Shown piece after piece: positions 36,125 through 48,773 of a DNA stretch of 64,000 bases (position 1 is the first letter of the stretch; each line of letters starts with the position of its first letter). Origin of the DNA: Toxoplasma gondii ME49. Its lineage: Eukaryota > Apicomplexa > Conoidasida > Eucoccidiorida > Sarcocystidae. A model generated the notes under the pieces. It ran no database searches, was not told the origin of the DNA, and worked only from the letters and a program-made list of their open reading frames with translations. The DNA lies in assembly GCF_000006565.2 (NCBI RefSeq), contig NC_031480.1:6627170-6691169 (forward strand). The letters run 5' to 3'. Position numbers and translations under genes: made by a program.

Positions 36125-38195
36125 GGACTACTCTGTGTCTTAGCCCAGACAAGAGTGGCGACATTTGTGTTTGTGGAGTTCGCGTCTTGCTTGCTCGACG
36201 TCGTATATGTGTATGTATTTTGAGAAATGGATCTTTTGAGCAGGAGCTTCTGCAAGGGCGCTGTACACGTCGACTTTCATCCACCCTTTTGTGTAACGCT
36301 TTGGATCTGTGTTCTCGAATTTTTGCCGATTCGGTTTTTTACATTTTGATGTCCATCGACGCCTGTTTTTGGCTTTAGGCGTTTCACCGGCTTCTGCGGT
36401 TTTCCGAGTCGAACGTTTTTCTGTATTTCTCCGTTTCTGTGTGAGTGCCTGCGATTTTTAGGTATGTCGGCGAGGGCGCGCGAATGGTGCGCGAGTTGTT
36501 TCAGATGGCGCGCAGCAGACGTGCATGCATTTTATTCATCGACGAAGTGGACGCGATCGGCGGGAGTCGAGGCGGAGAGGGAGAAGGCAACGCCCACGGA
36601 GACCACGAGGTCCAGAGGACCATGCTCGGTAAGAAAGCTCCTGGCAAGGAGCCAGCAGAACACAGGCAGCGAAACAGAGGAAAGAACAAGCGAAAGCCAT
36701 GGACCAAGAGGCGAGCTCAGACGGAAAAAAGGCGAGAGCAAAGTGGAGAAGAGACAGAAAATGCACTGTAACTTGTTCCGCGGGTGGAGTTTTTTATCTC
36801 GCCTGGGTCGCTGCGAGCACACTGGGAGAAGTCGTGAGAGAAAGAGAGAGCCTTTCCTCTTGGTGTTTCCGAAGATGCACATCCGCCGTTCGCATGCCAC
36901 AGAGCAAGGGGCGACGCGACGCAGCTCTGTCGACCGTGGGCGACGTCGGAGCTGAAGACGAGAATGCATGGCAGTCTGTGTCTTCAGAAATCGTCAATCA
37001 ACTGGACGGCTTCGAGGCTCGCGGAAACATCAAAGTCCTCATGGCCACCAACCGTCCAGACACTCTGGACCCTGCGCTGCTTCGTCCCGGTCGTCTCGAC
37101 AGAAAAGTCGAGTTCGGCCTTCCGGACCTCGAAGTGAGTTCTGCGACTTTGTGCGTTGCTCGTAAATGTGATGAGCACGACAACGTAAAAGGTAAAGCCA
37201 CTGTACGTTCGAACTTCACACTGGATTCGTTTGGCCTTTTGCTCTTCTCTGGAACAGCGCTGCATCGACGCACACCGGTGTTTGAAATCTGGTGGAAGTT
37301 GCATGCGTGGAGACGTCAAACTGGCGACTCTTCTCCACGGGATGCGGTCTTCTGTTCCGGGGACCGGGAGCGGGGTGTCCGGATGGTTTTTTCCTCGACT
37401 TTTGTTCTCCACGGGGGTGTGCGGCTCGGTCTCTCATCTGCAATGTCGCGGGAGAGACTGGCAGGCGCCCACCGCCTTGCTGGTGGCTCTCGCGTGAGAA
37501 CAACGTTGCCCGACTGCGGCTCGGTTCTTACCTTCTGTCTCGGCTGCCGTCGATCTGAAAAGTGTATCTGCCATTTCTGTTTCCCCATCTCGCCTCCACA
37601 TGCGCTTCGTGGACGGGGCTTGAGACACTGAAGACGAAACGCATGCACTGTTTCTCTTTGCAGGGACGAACACACATCTTCAAGATCCACGCAAAGACTC
37701 TCAGCGTCGACCGCAACATACGCTACGAACTCCTCGCCCGGCTCTGCCCCAACAGCACAGGCGCTGACATTCGTTCCGTCTGTACAGAGGCAGGCATCTT
37801 GGCTATTCGCGCAAGAAAAAAGGTAATACCAGCTTATTCGTGATCCGAACTTTCATCTAATATATGCTCGCCGGTTTTCTCTTTTCTCCCCCTTCATGTT
37901 CTCTCTTTTCTCCCCCTTCATGTTCTCTCTTGTCTTCTTGTTCTCTCTCTTTTCGACTTTTTGTTCTCTCTCTCTCCCGGTTCTGCCTCCTGTTTGGGCG
38001 GAGTTCTGGGTGGTGTTTGAGAGCCTTTGGGGCCTCTTCATGTTCTGCTCGGAGACCGCAGACGGAGCCTTTCTGTTTCTCTGAGTTGATTTTGCGCAGA
38101 GCATCAGCGAGAAGAACTTCATCGACGCAATCAACCGAGTCATCAAAGGCTACAAGAAATTCAGTGCGACTGCCAAGTACATGGTGTACAACTGA
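33525..38195 (+). CDS. RPT1: 26S proteasome regulatory ATPase subunit Rpt1 (PSMC2/MSS1)
   Basis: AAA+ ATPase of the proteasome base ring; it unfolds ubiquitylated proteins and feeds them into the 20S core. Eight exons with phase-matched GT-AG introns: 33525-33671, 34062-34456, 34976-35057, 35651-35889, 36462-36628, 36988-37133, 37664-37822 and 38100-38195; 476 residues. The sequence follows animal Rpt1 closely: coiled coil and OB region ([19 protein letters not shown]), [10 protein letters not shown], Walker A G-P-P-G-T-G-K-T near 256, Walker B I-L-F-I-D-E near 311, [13 protein letters not shown], and R-P-G-R-L-D-R-K with arginine fingers. It ends K-Y-M-V-Y-N. Oddities are a Gly/Asn/Glu-rich insertion (34260-34355) and Cys in place of the usual Arg at residue 279. 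The start is the only ATG before the conserved D-I-N-I-L-K-S-Y segment. Confidence 0.97.
36058..36121. repeat. (TA)n microsatellite in Rpt1 intron 4
   Basis: TA-rich run ending in an uninterrupted (TA)n of about 32 bases. Confidence 0.9.
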
Positions 38196-39636
38196 GGCTC
38201 TTGTCTCCTCCGTCTCCCCTGCTCGGTGCTCTTTGGGGCCGTGTCTGTTTTCGCGGCTAGGCGGCAGGAGGCAGATTTTCCTACGCGTCCGGAGATCACT
38301 GTCTGTTTCCAAACGCGCTGGTGTTCAGTCGCGCCAACGTCCCCTCCAGCTCTCTTCTCTTTTGTACCACTCCGCATCGGGAAAAGCACGGACCTCTCTT
38401 TCCGTATGCTCGACGCAAGCGCATCTATACATTCATACTTCCGTACATGCAGGTGGATACACATAAATATAGATGTGCACGTGCATGTATGTATATATAT
38501 ATATATATGTATATATATGTATATATATGTATATATATATATATCTATGTATATGTATATATATCTGAATGTATGTATGTGAATATGTGGTTCTGGGTGT
38601 ATGTATACGCATGTGTAGAGATGGGTGGCTCCCTTGGTCTGGTGACCGATTTGGAATAGAACAAGTGTGGGGAGAAGGAAGATTCATCGCACTGTCAGTT
38701 GTCTCCAGTCGACTGCGGGGACATGCAGGAAGCAGGAACAACTTTCTCGGCAGAAGAACCTGAGTTTCTTCTCCGTGTCAGCTGGGGGGTTCGCCTGTTT
38801 CAGCTTGCTGGGCTTTTGCCTTGAAAGAGACTGTCGAGAACTCGAAGGAGAGCGAACTTTTTGAGGAAGTGAACAGACATCTGAGTCGGTCCGTAAAACT
38901 CACAACATGTCCTGCGCTGCCTGTCCTCTCTCTCCTGGGGAGTGACAAACGTCCGGGGAAGCACGTTGTAGCTTCATCAAAAGAAAACAGAGACAGACAC
39001 TCGGCTGCATGCGCGGCTGTCCCTCGTTCTCTCTGTCAGTTCTCAGTGTAACTCTGCATTTCTCTCGCTCTCACTTTCTCGCGTTCCCCTCTCTTCCGCT
39101 TCTCTCGTTCTCTCCTCCCTCCCTCGTTCTATCCCTCTCTCGTTTTCTGCATCTCCCTTTCTCCTTTCCTCCGTATTTCTCCTTGTTCTCTCCCTTCTGC
39201 TCTCTCTCGCTCTCCTCGGTGGACTGTTTCTGCACTTTCCCTCGGTCCAGAAGGTCTCCAGCCTGTGCAGCGGTCGCGACAGGCCGACCTCCCTTCGGCT
39301 GCCTGCAGCGACGCAGGTTGAAGAGGACGCAGTCGAGAGGAGGAACAGCGGGGATTCACACAAGCAGGCACAAGCGAGAAACAGCAGCAGCCTGTAGAAG
39401 CAACACGATGAAGAGAGCCAGAAAAAGGCGGAACGGCAAGAACCAGCGCCTGCTTAACCTTACACACACTCGCAGCCTCGCAACTTCTCCTTGGCTCCCG
39501 TAGAACGGGGTGTGCCTCTCCCTTTCTTCTCTCCCTTTCCTTCGTTTCTCTCGTCTCTGTTTTTGTCTTCTCTCTTTCTTCTCTGCTGCTCTCTGCGTTC
39601 CGCGTTTCTCTCTTTTCATTCCTCGGTGTTCCAACT
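38196..39636. other. Convergent intergenic region
   Basis: Lies between the Rpt1 stop and the stop of the minus-strand HPR/RAP-like gene. It contains a TA/GTATA microsatellite at 38487-38580 and pyrimidine-rich DNA at 39040-39240. I looked for the missing half of a RAP domain on the minus strand here and did not find it. Confidence 0.55.
38487..38580. repeat. (TA)n/(TATG)n microsatellite
   Basis: TATATATG-type units mixed with TA runs, 290 bp after the Rpt1 stop. Confidence 0.9.
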
Positions 39637-42600
39637 TCATCTTCTCTGGAGGACCAGAATGTCCAGGACATACGGTCCAGCTGGGGTTTCCTGAGCGATC
39701 CAGCATGTGTCTCTGCCTTTTCGACTTGCAAGTCCTTCGTGTCTCCCTTCTTTGTTTCCTCTATCTTCTCTTTTGTCTGCTTCTCTTCGCTTCCTTCCCT
39801 CTCTTCCCTCTTCCCCTCTACTCTTTGTTTTTCCTCTCTCCTCGGTGACTCTCGCTCTCGCCTGGTGGGCGTCTTCTGGACTGTCGCCTCGAGCTGAAGA
39901 GAGCACCGCCGGTCTCTGTCGGCTCCTCGGGAGTCTCTCCTGCTCTCTTTTTTCGTCTGCGTCGTCCGTCGGACTCCCCCCGTTGTGTCCGCCTCGCTGA
40001 CAGTCTCGCTCCCGCTCCGCTTCTTTCCAGGTCGACTCGAGAAGCTGCAAAGCAGGCTGCAGAGCAGAGAGAACTTGCCTGTGGAAACCAGAGACGCGTG
40101 GGGTCGAGTCCCCAAACGGTCCTTGGTGGTGAGAGAGGAGGGCCGTCGCCGCCTCTTCTGCGAGGGCGAAGCGCCGATACAAGTTGCCTGGTTCTCCAGT
40201 CTCTTCTCTTTCTTCAAATTTGGTGAAGCAGACTCCTCGCGCCTCTTCACCCGCAAACGCAGTGTCGTCGACCGCCTTCTCGGTTCCCACCCGTGAACTC
40301 AGAGGTTCCTGCACTTCTTCGCCGGCTTCTCTCAACCCCCCGGCTTGCGCTCTCGTCTGCCCCAAGGCTGTCTCTGCTTCCCCGATGTTCCTTCCACAGC
40401 ACTGCGCTCTCGCGTTCCTTCCATTGCCATCTCGTTCTCCCCCTTCTTCGCTATCAACGCGTTCCTCTCTCGCGTCTTTTACGGCTGTCGTTCGACAGGC
40501 TCTTGGGCGCTGCAGCTTCTCCCACAGGCGCATCTGGTCTCGACGCGTCAGTTTTTCCTTCACCCGGGTGTCTCGGGCTTCCTCTTGTCTCTGTCGCTCT
40601 TGCGTTTGCCTTCGTTCCTTCTCTCTCCACTCTTCTCTGAGCAGCGGCGAAGCCTCTTTCAGTGCCTGAAGGAAGATCGCGTCCTCTCGAGTCACGCGTT
40701 TGCTGTCTCCTTCTGACCGCAGTCTCTGTCGCAGGCGCCCCTCCTCGTCGGGGTGCACAAGCAACGTCTGCTGCAGCAGCGCCTGGAGATTTAGCACGCT
40801 TCCTCGCGCTCTCTCCTCATCCAAAGTCTTTGGTCTCCCAATCGACGGCGCGCTCTCTTCCTTGAAGCGATCAACTGGAGCATTCAGCCGCTTCGTTCCG
40901 AACCCACCCCCAGTGTCTCGCCACAAGAGACCGGAAGTCGCCAGCACCGTCAACAAGTACACCTTTCTCACGTCGTCGAGTGAAAGAGACGAAAGCGCGC
41001 TCGCCACAACATTCTGTCCAGCAGAAGCAGCGAACGCGGAACAAGAAGAGGAAGAGAACGAAGACGAAGAAAGGCCAGATGAAGCATCTGTTGGTGTGCG
41101 GGAAGCTGGAAGACGCGACGACAAAGACCCAGGTACAACGTAGCTTCCCAAGTGTCTCCTGCTCTTCGCTGAAACGCGAGGGAGCTCACAAGAGGAAGCG
41201 GAAAGTGGCGCCGCGCTCAGGTGTACATACACCAGTAACGAGAGGAGCGTCTGACGACAGAGACGCGCCGCGGTCGACAGGCGAACATCTGCGATGTCTG
41301 CCTCTTGGGAACGGATTGTGGCTGCGTTTTCTCTGTCGGCGAATTCGCTCCAAAGGGCAGGGCTCCAGGAAGAACTCTCTCGGCGGACCGGGTCTCCATC
41401 CTCATCCCCAGCTCTCTCGCACCTCGCCCAGTCGACCCCACGCGAGACACTCGCCTCCACGGCGGGATCCGCAGACGCCCAGCGAGGCTCCAAACGCAGC
41501 GGCAGTTGACTCGGCACGCCTTGCACCAAGGGCGAAACGAGGTATTTCTGAAGCGAAGAAGAAGGAGAAGAAAAAGGAGAACAAGAAGAAGAAGAAGAAG
41601 GAGGCGAAGGAGAACAAGAAGGAGAACAAGAAGAAGAAAAAGGAGAACAAGAAGAAGAAGAAGAAGGAGGCGAAGGAGAACAAGAAGGAGAACAAGAAGA
41701 AGAAGAAGGAGAACAAGAAGAAGAAGAAGAAGGAGAACAAGAAGAAGAAGAAGGAGAACAAGGAGAAGAAGAAGGAGAAGGAGAAGACTTCTGCTCGAAG
41801 AGCAAGAGAGACCTGAGGAGAGACAAGTGGGGAGCAGAAGACAACCGTGTCAGGAAGGAAGAAGAAACAGGCGAAGCGACAGAGGGCATCTCAGACCAGT
41901 CCAAAGACGAAGAAGGAGAAGGTGAAGAAGACAGCGAAGAAGTCGACGAGGGGGGCCAACGATGAAGTTCGGAGGTAGAGGCATTCCCGCGTGAAGCACT
42001 GACCCAGTCTTTCGAAGCCGCTGAAGAGGAATCAGAGGCTTGTGAGGACTGCCACTGAGTGTCTCTACAGTCCGACGATAACTGGTGGTGGAGAAGAGCG
42101 TAGTTGAGCAGCGGGTGCAGACTGGGTGCTGCTGTGCGTCTCCAAAGTCTCAGCATCCGCTCTAGCAAAACCGCCCAAGACAACAGAACTGTCTCTTCAG
42201 TCTCCCGCGGCCACCGTCGTCCGGCCGGCGCTCTGTGCAGAAACCCAAGGTCTCTGCCCACGTTTTCCTCAGATGCAGCAGGCGCCGAAGACTCAGTCGA
42301 ACGCGACGAAGAAGGAGAAGAGCCTTGACAGAGAGACAACGGTAGGGAAGATGAGCAAGGAGACCACCGCGGCGCACAAGCCGAAGACAAGTTGTGATCT
42401 GCGCAATCGAGAGTTGTCCTTCGCGTTCGACCGGAGAGGAACGACAAGGGCGGAGAGTGGAGAAGGACAGCTAAAGAGAACGAAGGCAACTGCGAGAGAG
42501 GCATCGCCTTCAAAAAGTTGCGTGTCTCTTCTTTCTTCTCCCTTTCTTCTCGTTCGAGTCGCCCAGCAGAGTGGTCGGTTTCGGCCGCGGCGTATCTCGT

Positions 42601-45600
42601 CCGGTGCCCTATCTGGGGCTCGAGGTTCACCTGCGTTTTCTCTGTCTCCCGCGCTCCCCTCTCAGGGGCGACGGCGCCGATTCCATCGAGACCTGTGCTC
42701 GGTGAAGTTGCCTCTGCCTTGTCAGCGGAACTCAAGTCACCCTGTCTCCTGGGGAAACCCCCACAGAGGGCCGCGAGGGCCTCGGCGCCTGCGAGGGGAG
42801 TCAGACGCAGAAGCGACGTCCCTAAGTCGCCTGTCTCAACAGGGCTGAGAAGACGCGAAAGGGTGGCAATCAGAGACAAGGACGACGCAGGTCCCAAAGA
42901 AGAAGATCCGGAAACGGTAGGCCGAGAGGCCACAGCGGAGGAGACGAGAAGCTGCGCAACCTGCGTCTGCCATTGAGGAGAGGGAGGCGGGACTTCGCTG
43001 TGTCCGGCCATGTGAAGAAAAGTCAAAAGTTGGTGCGGAGTGCACTTGTCGTAAAATCGAATTTTCTTTCTCTCTTTGGCTTCCGCGACTTGGAAAGGCG
43101 GTCCATCTGCTCCTGCAGGACACAGGCCAGGAGGCGGCGTATCCTCCAGCGTCGGGGAATCAAAGGCAGACGAGGAGGAGGAAGAAGACGTGGAAGTTGT
43201 GAAGGGAGAAGGAGAGACTTGTGGCAACAGGGAGACGCTTGGAGACGTCGAGCGGGGCCGCGTTGAGGGGGTCCTCTGCGCAGAAGGCTTTTGCGCGCTT
43301 GACAGCGACTGCGAGTGCAGGTGGACTGTGGTGCGTCTGATGGGTCGGCGTCTGCTTTTCCCTGCTGCGTTTCTCTTTCTTTTCTTCTCCCAGTCTCGCT
43401 GCCTAAGAGCCGCAGGCGTTAGCGCCTCCGCGTCGTACGAAGTCCATAGATAGTCTAGGAGGTCATCGTGGTAGAAGCGCAGTCTTCTGAACTGAAAGAG
43501 AAGGTCCGCTATTTGACCTGTCCTCCACGTGTCTAGCCAGACCACTGTGTTCTCTTCTTTCTCGCTGTCTTCGCTTTCTTCCGTCTCTCGACCTCCATGG
43601 CTCGCTTCGCGCTTCTCGTCTTCTGCCGCCCTCGCTGTCGCAGACGCACGAGCAGCACACGAAGAAGAAGAAGATCGAGACGAGACAGAAGAGGAGGCAG
43701 ATGAGCAAGGAGAGAGAAGAAACAGACAGAGGCTGCTGAAGAATGGTTCGTGGCAAACATCTGCGTCTGCAAAGGCCTGGACTGCGCGGATGGCCAACTC
43801 AGGCCCCGCCTCCATCTTGCCGAGATGCTCAAGAGAAAACGCTGCAGGAGGCAGTCCGGCGCTTCCAGAGAGAGCCGACGAAGAGACGCCGCCACAGAGT
43901 TCCTCAATTCGGTACTCCAGTTCGTCTCCAATGGCCTTGAAGGTCTAAGGGGACATCAGATAAACCAAGGAGACAAAGTGGATACCGAAAAAGATACCAG
44001 TTTAGGGGCATTTCATTTCTTCCTCCATTTCGTTACACTTACATATATATATACTCATATATATATATATATATACATATATATACGCATGTGTGTTCGG
44101 CTGTATATGTCGTCGGTGTTTAGTAGCTAGTGACCTCTGCCTATCTACTGAGAAAGAGGGTGGCCGGTTGTTTTTGCGGCTACAGCAGCATCTGTGGCAT
44201 CTCCCTGTGTATTTCTGTCCGCTTCTCTCAACTTCATGATCTCTCTAAATGTAACCCAATGTGTCTCCGGGCTGCTGTCTCCCTCGCCTGTCTCTCCCAC
44301 TCGGTATCTCGCTAGGTGTCTTTCTCTCGACTTCCCCAGTGGAGTCTCTTCTTCTTTGTGCCTCTGGATCTCCCCTGGGTCTCCTTCTCTGCCGGTGCTT
44401 CCGTGAACTCTCTCCCCCTTGGCGTCTCTTCCGCCGTCCCCCTCGTGGCGTCTGCCCAGGCAGCGTCACGCCGCCCCCTCATTCTCTCCATCGTCGTCGT
44501 TCCTTTCATATCAGAGGGATTCGATCTGTGTCGTCTGCACTTGCAGCGAGGTGAATTTTCTAACCAGACGCGAAAATGCTTGGGTTTCAAGCCCAGGCGG
44601 AGAGAACGTTGGTCCACATAGGCTGCGTCCCCGGAGCGCTGGGGGTCATGGTGTATCGTCGTATTGCGCCTGAGTTTTCTAGTTTACTTTTATGTGGAGA
44701 TAAAGGGAACTGCAGCAGTGGGGTGGGCCGTGGGTGTGTGCGTCAGCGTGTGAGTGGAAGATTTTTTGGGAGATCGAGGTGAAAAGGGATTCGCTGAACG
44801 CCCCCAGAAAGCAGGTTGCGCCTGAGAAAGCGAAAACGTTGACTGGATGCGTCTGAACCGCAGGCGCCTTGTCGCGTCACCTTTCTCTACACTTCCGTCT
44901 CTGTGTCTCCCTGCGTCTCGTGCTCACCAGAACTCCCTGACTGTCTCGGCCTCCACCGAGAATCGATGCGTGTGGGGCTAAGAGGAAGGCCGCTTGGACC
45001 AGCTCAGCGGCAGACAGGCTCGCGCCACCTTGCTGAGTCAGTTTCACTTGAAGCAGAAGCAGAAAGTCTGCAGGCGGAGGCAGTCGCGCCCACGGGGGAA
45101 GGAGCGACGGCGCTGACCGAGGCCGATAAAAGTCTCGACTGGGACGCTCCAAAGCGAGCGAGACAGAACTCGACAGAGACGCGCAGCCAGATGGCGAAGA
45201 GGAAGAACAAGACCACGAAGGGGAGTCAGAGGGAGGAGAGAAGGCAGCGAGAAGCAAGACGAGCTGCGAGAGAGACGGACCTGCCGACGGGTTGCGAAGC
45301 ACCGGATTCGAGTGTAGAGACAGCTGGGGAGAGAGAGAAGCAGAGAGAAGCGACGCGCAAGAAGAGAGAGAAGACGAAGAAGGCGCAACGGGAGAGAGCG
45401 CAGAGCGCACTACGGTGTAGACGGTGTGGCGGGCAAGCAACAGAAACGCGACCCACGACGCCGTCACGCGGCAGTCCGTCTGCGATGCAAGGTGTATGTA
45501 CACCTGAACGAGGTGTCGGAGCTCGTGGACCGAGAGCGCGGGAAGGCGGTCGTTGTGTCTGTCGCATCCCGATTTGCTTCGAGAAGCAAGAGTCGAGGCA

Positions 45601-47438
45601 AGTTGATATCGCATTAGAATGTGAGCCGCCACAAAGTGCAGAGTCGCCTCGTGCATGCGTCTGCGCGCCTCTGTCTGCGTGCTGTCTGCCGCACAAGGTC
45701 CGTTATCCTCGGAGCGTTTGTCGCAGTAAGGATCTCTTGAGGCTCGCGCTTCACCCGAGTGGAGGTCAGATGGAAGCTGCGTGGTTTTCTCCTGCTTTTC
45801 ACACGAAAACGTCGAGGCAGCAGCGGTGGCAGACGAGGCAGAGGGCGAAGCAGCAGAAGCGACGGAAGGAGGTAGAGGAAGAGGAGACGAACGCGAACAA
45901 GCGGAAGACGAAACGGGCGCGACAGCAGAGGAGGAAGAGGAAGAAGAGAAAGGAGGCGAGTGAGACACTGAAGGAGGCGTTTGGTTGCCGAGAAGACAGA
46001 AGAGGCGCAAGGCTGTCCTGAGATCGAAGCGTTGCATCGACCACTGAGGCGCCTGAAAAGGCGACGCATGCGGCGACAAAGACAACGGAAACGAGACCTG
46101 ACGAGGCAGCACAGACGAAGGAGCCGGCAGCAAGTGAAAATGCGAGAGACAGTTGCTGGACGAAAGAGGAGCAGGAGAGGAAGGGAGAGAAAGAATAGGG
46201 GGGACGTCCTGGTTGAGATACAGGTCTTGGAAGAACGCCTCGTTCTCCGCGTGCGGAAGAGGCGGCAAATGCGCGCGAATGCATGCACTGACGGCACTCC
46301 AAAACGTCCACGAGCGACAACCTGCTCGAGTCCGCTTTTCACAGACAGACAGAAGAGCGGCGGGGGCTGGCGCTCCCCTCCGGAGAGGCGCACCGGTCGA
46401 AGAGACAGCAGAGGAAGGGTGAACCGCTGGGGACGGGAAGCGAGAAGGAGGCAGCAAAGAAGTATCCGAAGAAAGCGAAGACGACTCCGCACCAGACAGG
46501 AAGGTAGAAGAAGAAGCGTATGCAGACAGCCACGGGGGTAGTGAGTCGGGCGGAGAGGGAGGCGATCCTGTGGCCACAGGCTTGCAGAACGAACAGGTGC
46601 AGTCTTGTTCGATTTCGACTTTGTGTGATTCCGCATGAGAAAACGTTGGGGGTGACTCACGTCCTTCATGAGGAGCGTGAGAGGCAGAGGAACCGGTGGA
46701 CTCGGAGGAAGAACCAGGAAAGCAGACGGCTGGACTCCAGGCTGAGGGATGCGTCTCTCGGTGCCCTTCGTCGCTCTCTGTGTTCGCCTCGGCGCCGCGC
46801 CTCTGAAGAACTGCATGCGAAGAAAGGGTCCGCCGTGAGAGAGGGAGAGCAGCTGGAGGGCAGCCACTTAGCCCTCGCTGTCCGTCCCAGCGCAGTCCCC
46901 TGGATAAGCCAAGTTCGCCAGGCGAAACAAGGATATCTTCACAGAGAGCTCCTCTAATTGGCACTGAGAAAGCATTGCAAAGAGGAGAAAAAGATGGAGA
47001 GAACGAAGAAGACGAGGGACAAGATGGAGGCGAAAGGTGATGGAATTCAGAGTGTCGCTTTCTGGACTGCCTGTCAGTAGGTTGGATTAGAAGAGCAGAG
47101 CGTTTGTTACAGCACGACTCAAGAGCATTCTCATGCGCTGCATGTCGACTGCACGAGGGCAAGGGCGCTGCATGTCCCTCTCTCTGTGTAGCCGCGATGT
47201 CTCTGGGTTCCACCGAGAAATCGCATGGCTGGCCTGTCACATTTTTGCATGCAAAATCCCCTCGAAGCGGAGAGAAGCGTGAGGAAGGATGTAGGAGAGG
47301 AGTGCAGCTTTCAAATGTACCTTTGCATTCACTCAGGTTTCTGTGGCTGACTGATACGCATGCAACAAGAGAACGTGCCTGTGGACGAGGCAGCGGCCTC
47401 AGGCCCTCTGCCGGGACTCTTCGCGCCAGTCGGACCAT
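39637..47438 (-). CDS. Large helical-repeat protein, mitochondrial HPR/RAP-like
   Basis: Two exons, 47438-44928 (837 codons) and 43944-39637; the intron 44927-43945 has donor CTG/GTGAGC and acceptor CCTTAG, phase 0. Product 2272 codons with stop. The N-terminus is Arg/Ala/Ser/Val-rich without acids, typical of a mitochondrial presequence. Hydrophobic helix pairs are scattered between long Ser/Pro/Cys tracts: L-S-V-H-E-L-R-H-L-V-Q-V-Y near 690, L-S-A-A-E-L-V-Q-A-A-F-L-L near 815, L-G-K-M-E near 880, and Q-I-A-D-L-L-F-Q-F-R-R-L near 1000. This pattern matches apicomplexan heptatricopeptide/FAST-kinase-like proteins that bind organelle rRNA or mRNA. Just before the stop is a segment (P-A-G-P-Y-V-L-D-I-L) resembling the first strand of a RAP domain, but the rest is absent. 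Family assignment is inference; coding status is solid. Confidence 0.6.
41553..41787. repeat. Coding polypurine repeat with 66-bp higher-order period
   Basis: GAA/AAC/AAG triplets organised in a 66-bp unit (landmark GAGGCG at 41601 and 41667). It is read on the minus strand as a 22-residue Ser/Cys/Pro repeat inside the HPR/RAP-like protein. Confidence 0.85.
44041..44090. repeat. (TA)n microsatellite in the HPR/RAP-like gene intron
   Basis: TA runs with single interruptions in the 983-bp intron. Confidence 0.9.
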
Positions 47439-48538
47439 CGTAAGCTGGTTTCCTCTTCAGCTTCCTCTCCAGCTTATCCTTCACTTTCATGTCGTTTTCA
47501 AGAGGAAGAACCTTCCACGCATAACACATGACAGCCCTCTGTTAAGGGATGAGTCAATGACAACAACATCATTTCCCTCCTGTTTCTCTTCAGGAGTTCT
47601 GGACATTGAGCTGCAGAGAGACAGAGAAAGCCTCGATGTCGTCTCTTCGGGGCTTCGAAAGAGACTCTGGTGCACGGCCTTAGCGCGAAAAATGGGCTGC
47701 TGCAAATTGACGCAAACTGGACGGGGAGTGGTCTGCGACGGAGAAAAAGCGAACAAAGAAGGCGAGGTTGCAACACCAAAGCGGCTGAAAACGCGTTCCT
47801 TCTTGAGTCGCTGCAGATGCAGATTTTGCGTGTCTGTTCTTTGCATGCGCACACTGGCACCAAACGCCTACTGGCGTTCGTCGCCGACGGTTTTAGTCCA
47901 TGAATCAGAGGGAAAAAATGACACGAGCAAAGCAAAGAGTCAGTCTGACGATACGCAAGTTAGATGCAGAAAGAGAGAGCGCAAAAAAGTTGCGTGCCAT
48001 ATAGTCGTTTCGTAGGCTACGGGAGATTCGCGCCGCTCTCTGGCCGACGGCCTTCCCCAGGACACCAGTCGTTTACCTCTGTACCGAAGGCAGGACACAT
48101 CCAGGTCAATCTTTCGCAGCGGCAGCAACTGTGGAAAATTCATTTTTATACCACATCACTGAACCACAAAATACGCCACAGGACATTGTTTCTAACATTG
48201 AGAAGTCTATTTTGATGTGCTACACCGTGTGCGTGCGACAATAAAGTCAGCAGGGTGAGCAGCCGCTGTTGACGATTCTGAACTATTTTTAATTCACGAT
48301 GAAAATACTATGAAAAATAGTATGTAGACGTTTTGCTGTAAATGAAGAAATATGCAGAGAAACTAGTATCACATGTCGCTGCAAGCCGCCACTAGATCGT
48401 CCACAAACCGGTTCCGCTCAGTTGGCTTTCGTACCATCCGGGCAAGCGCACACAACGGGTCTAGACCGCAGCCTCCTGACTTCACAAATCTCGAAGTAAG
48501 CAGGCTCACTCCTAATTTTCCTCAAGAACCATAAGCAT
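47439..48538. other. Upstream region of the HPR/RAP-like gene
   Basis: Probable promoter and 5' leader of the minus-strand gene starting at 47438. A TGCATGC lies at 47842-47848, about 400 bp upstream. From 48216 the DNA becomes more AT-rich and includes a 7-bp-stem hairpin (ATACTAT/ATAGTAT, 48305-48323). No gene is visible. Confidence 0.5.
47842..47848. promoter_or_regulatory. TGCATGC palindrome upstream of the HPR/RAP-like gene
   Basis: Exact TGCATGC about 400 bp upstream of the minus-strand ATG at 47438, at a promoter-like distance. Role is inference. Confidence 0.25.
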
Positions 48539-48765
48539 CTACCGCCGAGCTGCAACAGTGAGCTCGCCTGTATTCCTCAACCCGCCCTACGACGTCACCC
48601 CCGCGACCGCGGAAATCTGGGTTTTGGATCACGAATCAGTTGACCTGTCCTCCGCTCTAGAGTCCACTGCATTGAACCGGGAACATTTTTATCGGTTCTA
48701 CAAGTTTGGAATACGCATGTGTCTGTTCCCACACCAAGTAACTGCGTCCGTCTGGTCTGTTTCAA
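48539..48765 (+). repeat. Dispersed repeat, copy A (inverted partner at 63776-64000)
   Basis: This stretch is nearly identical (a handful of substitutions over about 225 bases) to the reverse complement of 63776-64000. Both copies keep a 71-codon open frame (48558-48773 here) that differs at only about eight residues, mostly at its end. Similarity fades after 48765. The copy at the right edge is cut by the window end, so the true length is unknown. I recognise no protein domain in the frame. Confidence 0.9.
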
Positions 48766-48773
48766 TTATGTAA

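Noticed and set aside
44903..46021. 372-codon plus-strand frame
   Set aside because: Antisense of the first exon of the HPR/RAP-like gene. Its Lys/Arg/Glu content mirrors Ser/Leu codons on the coding strand.
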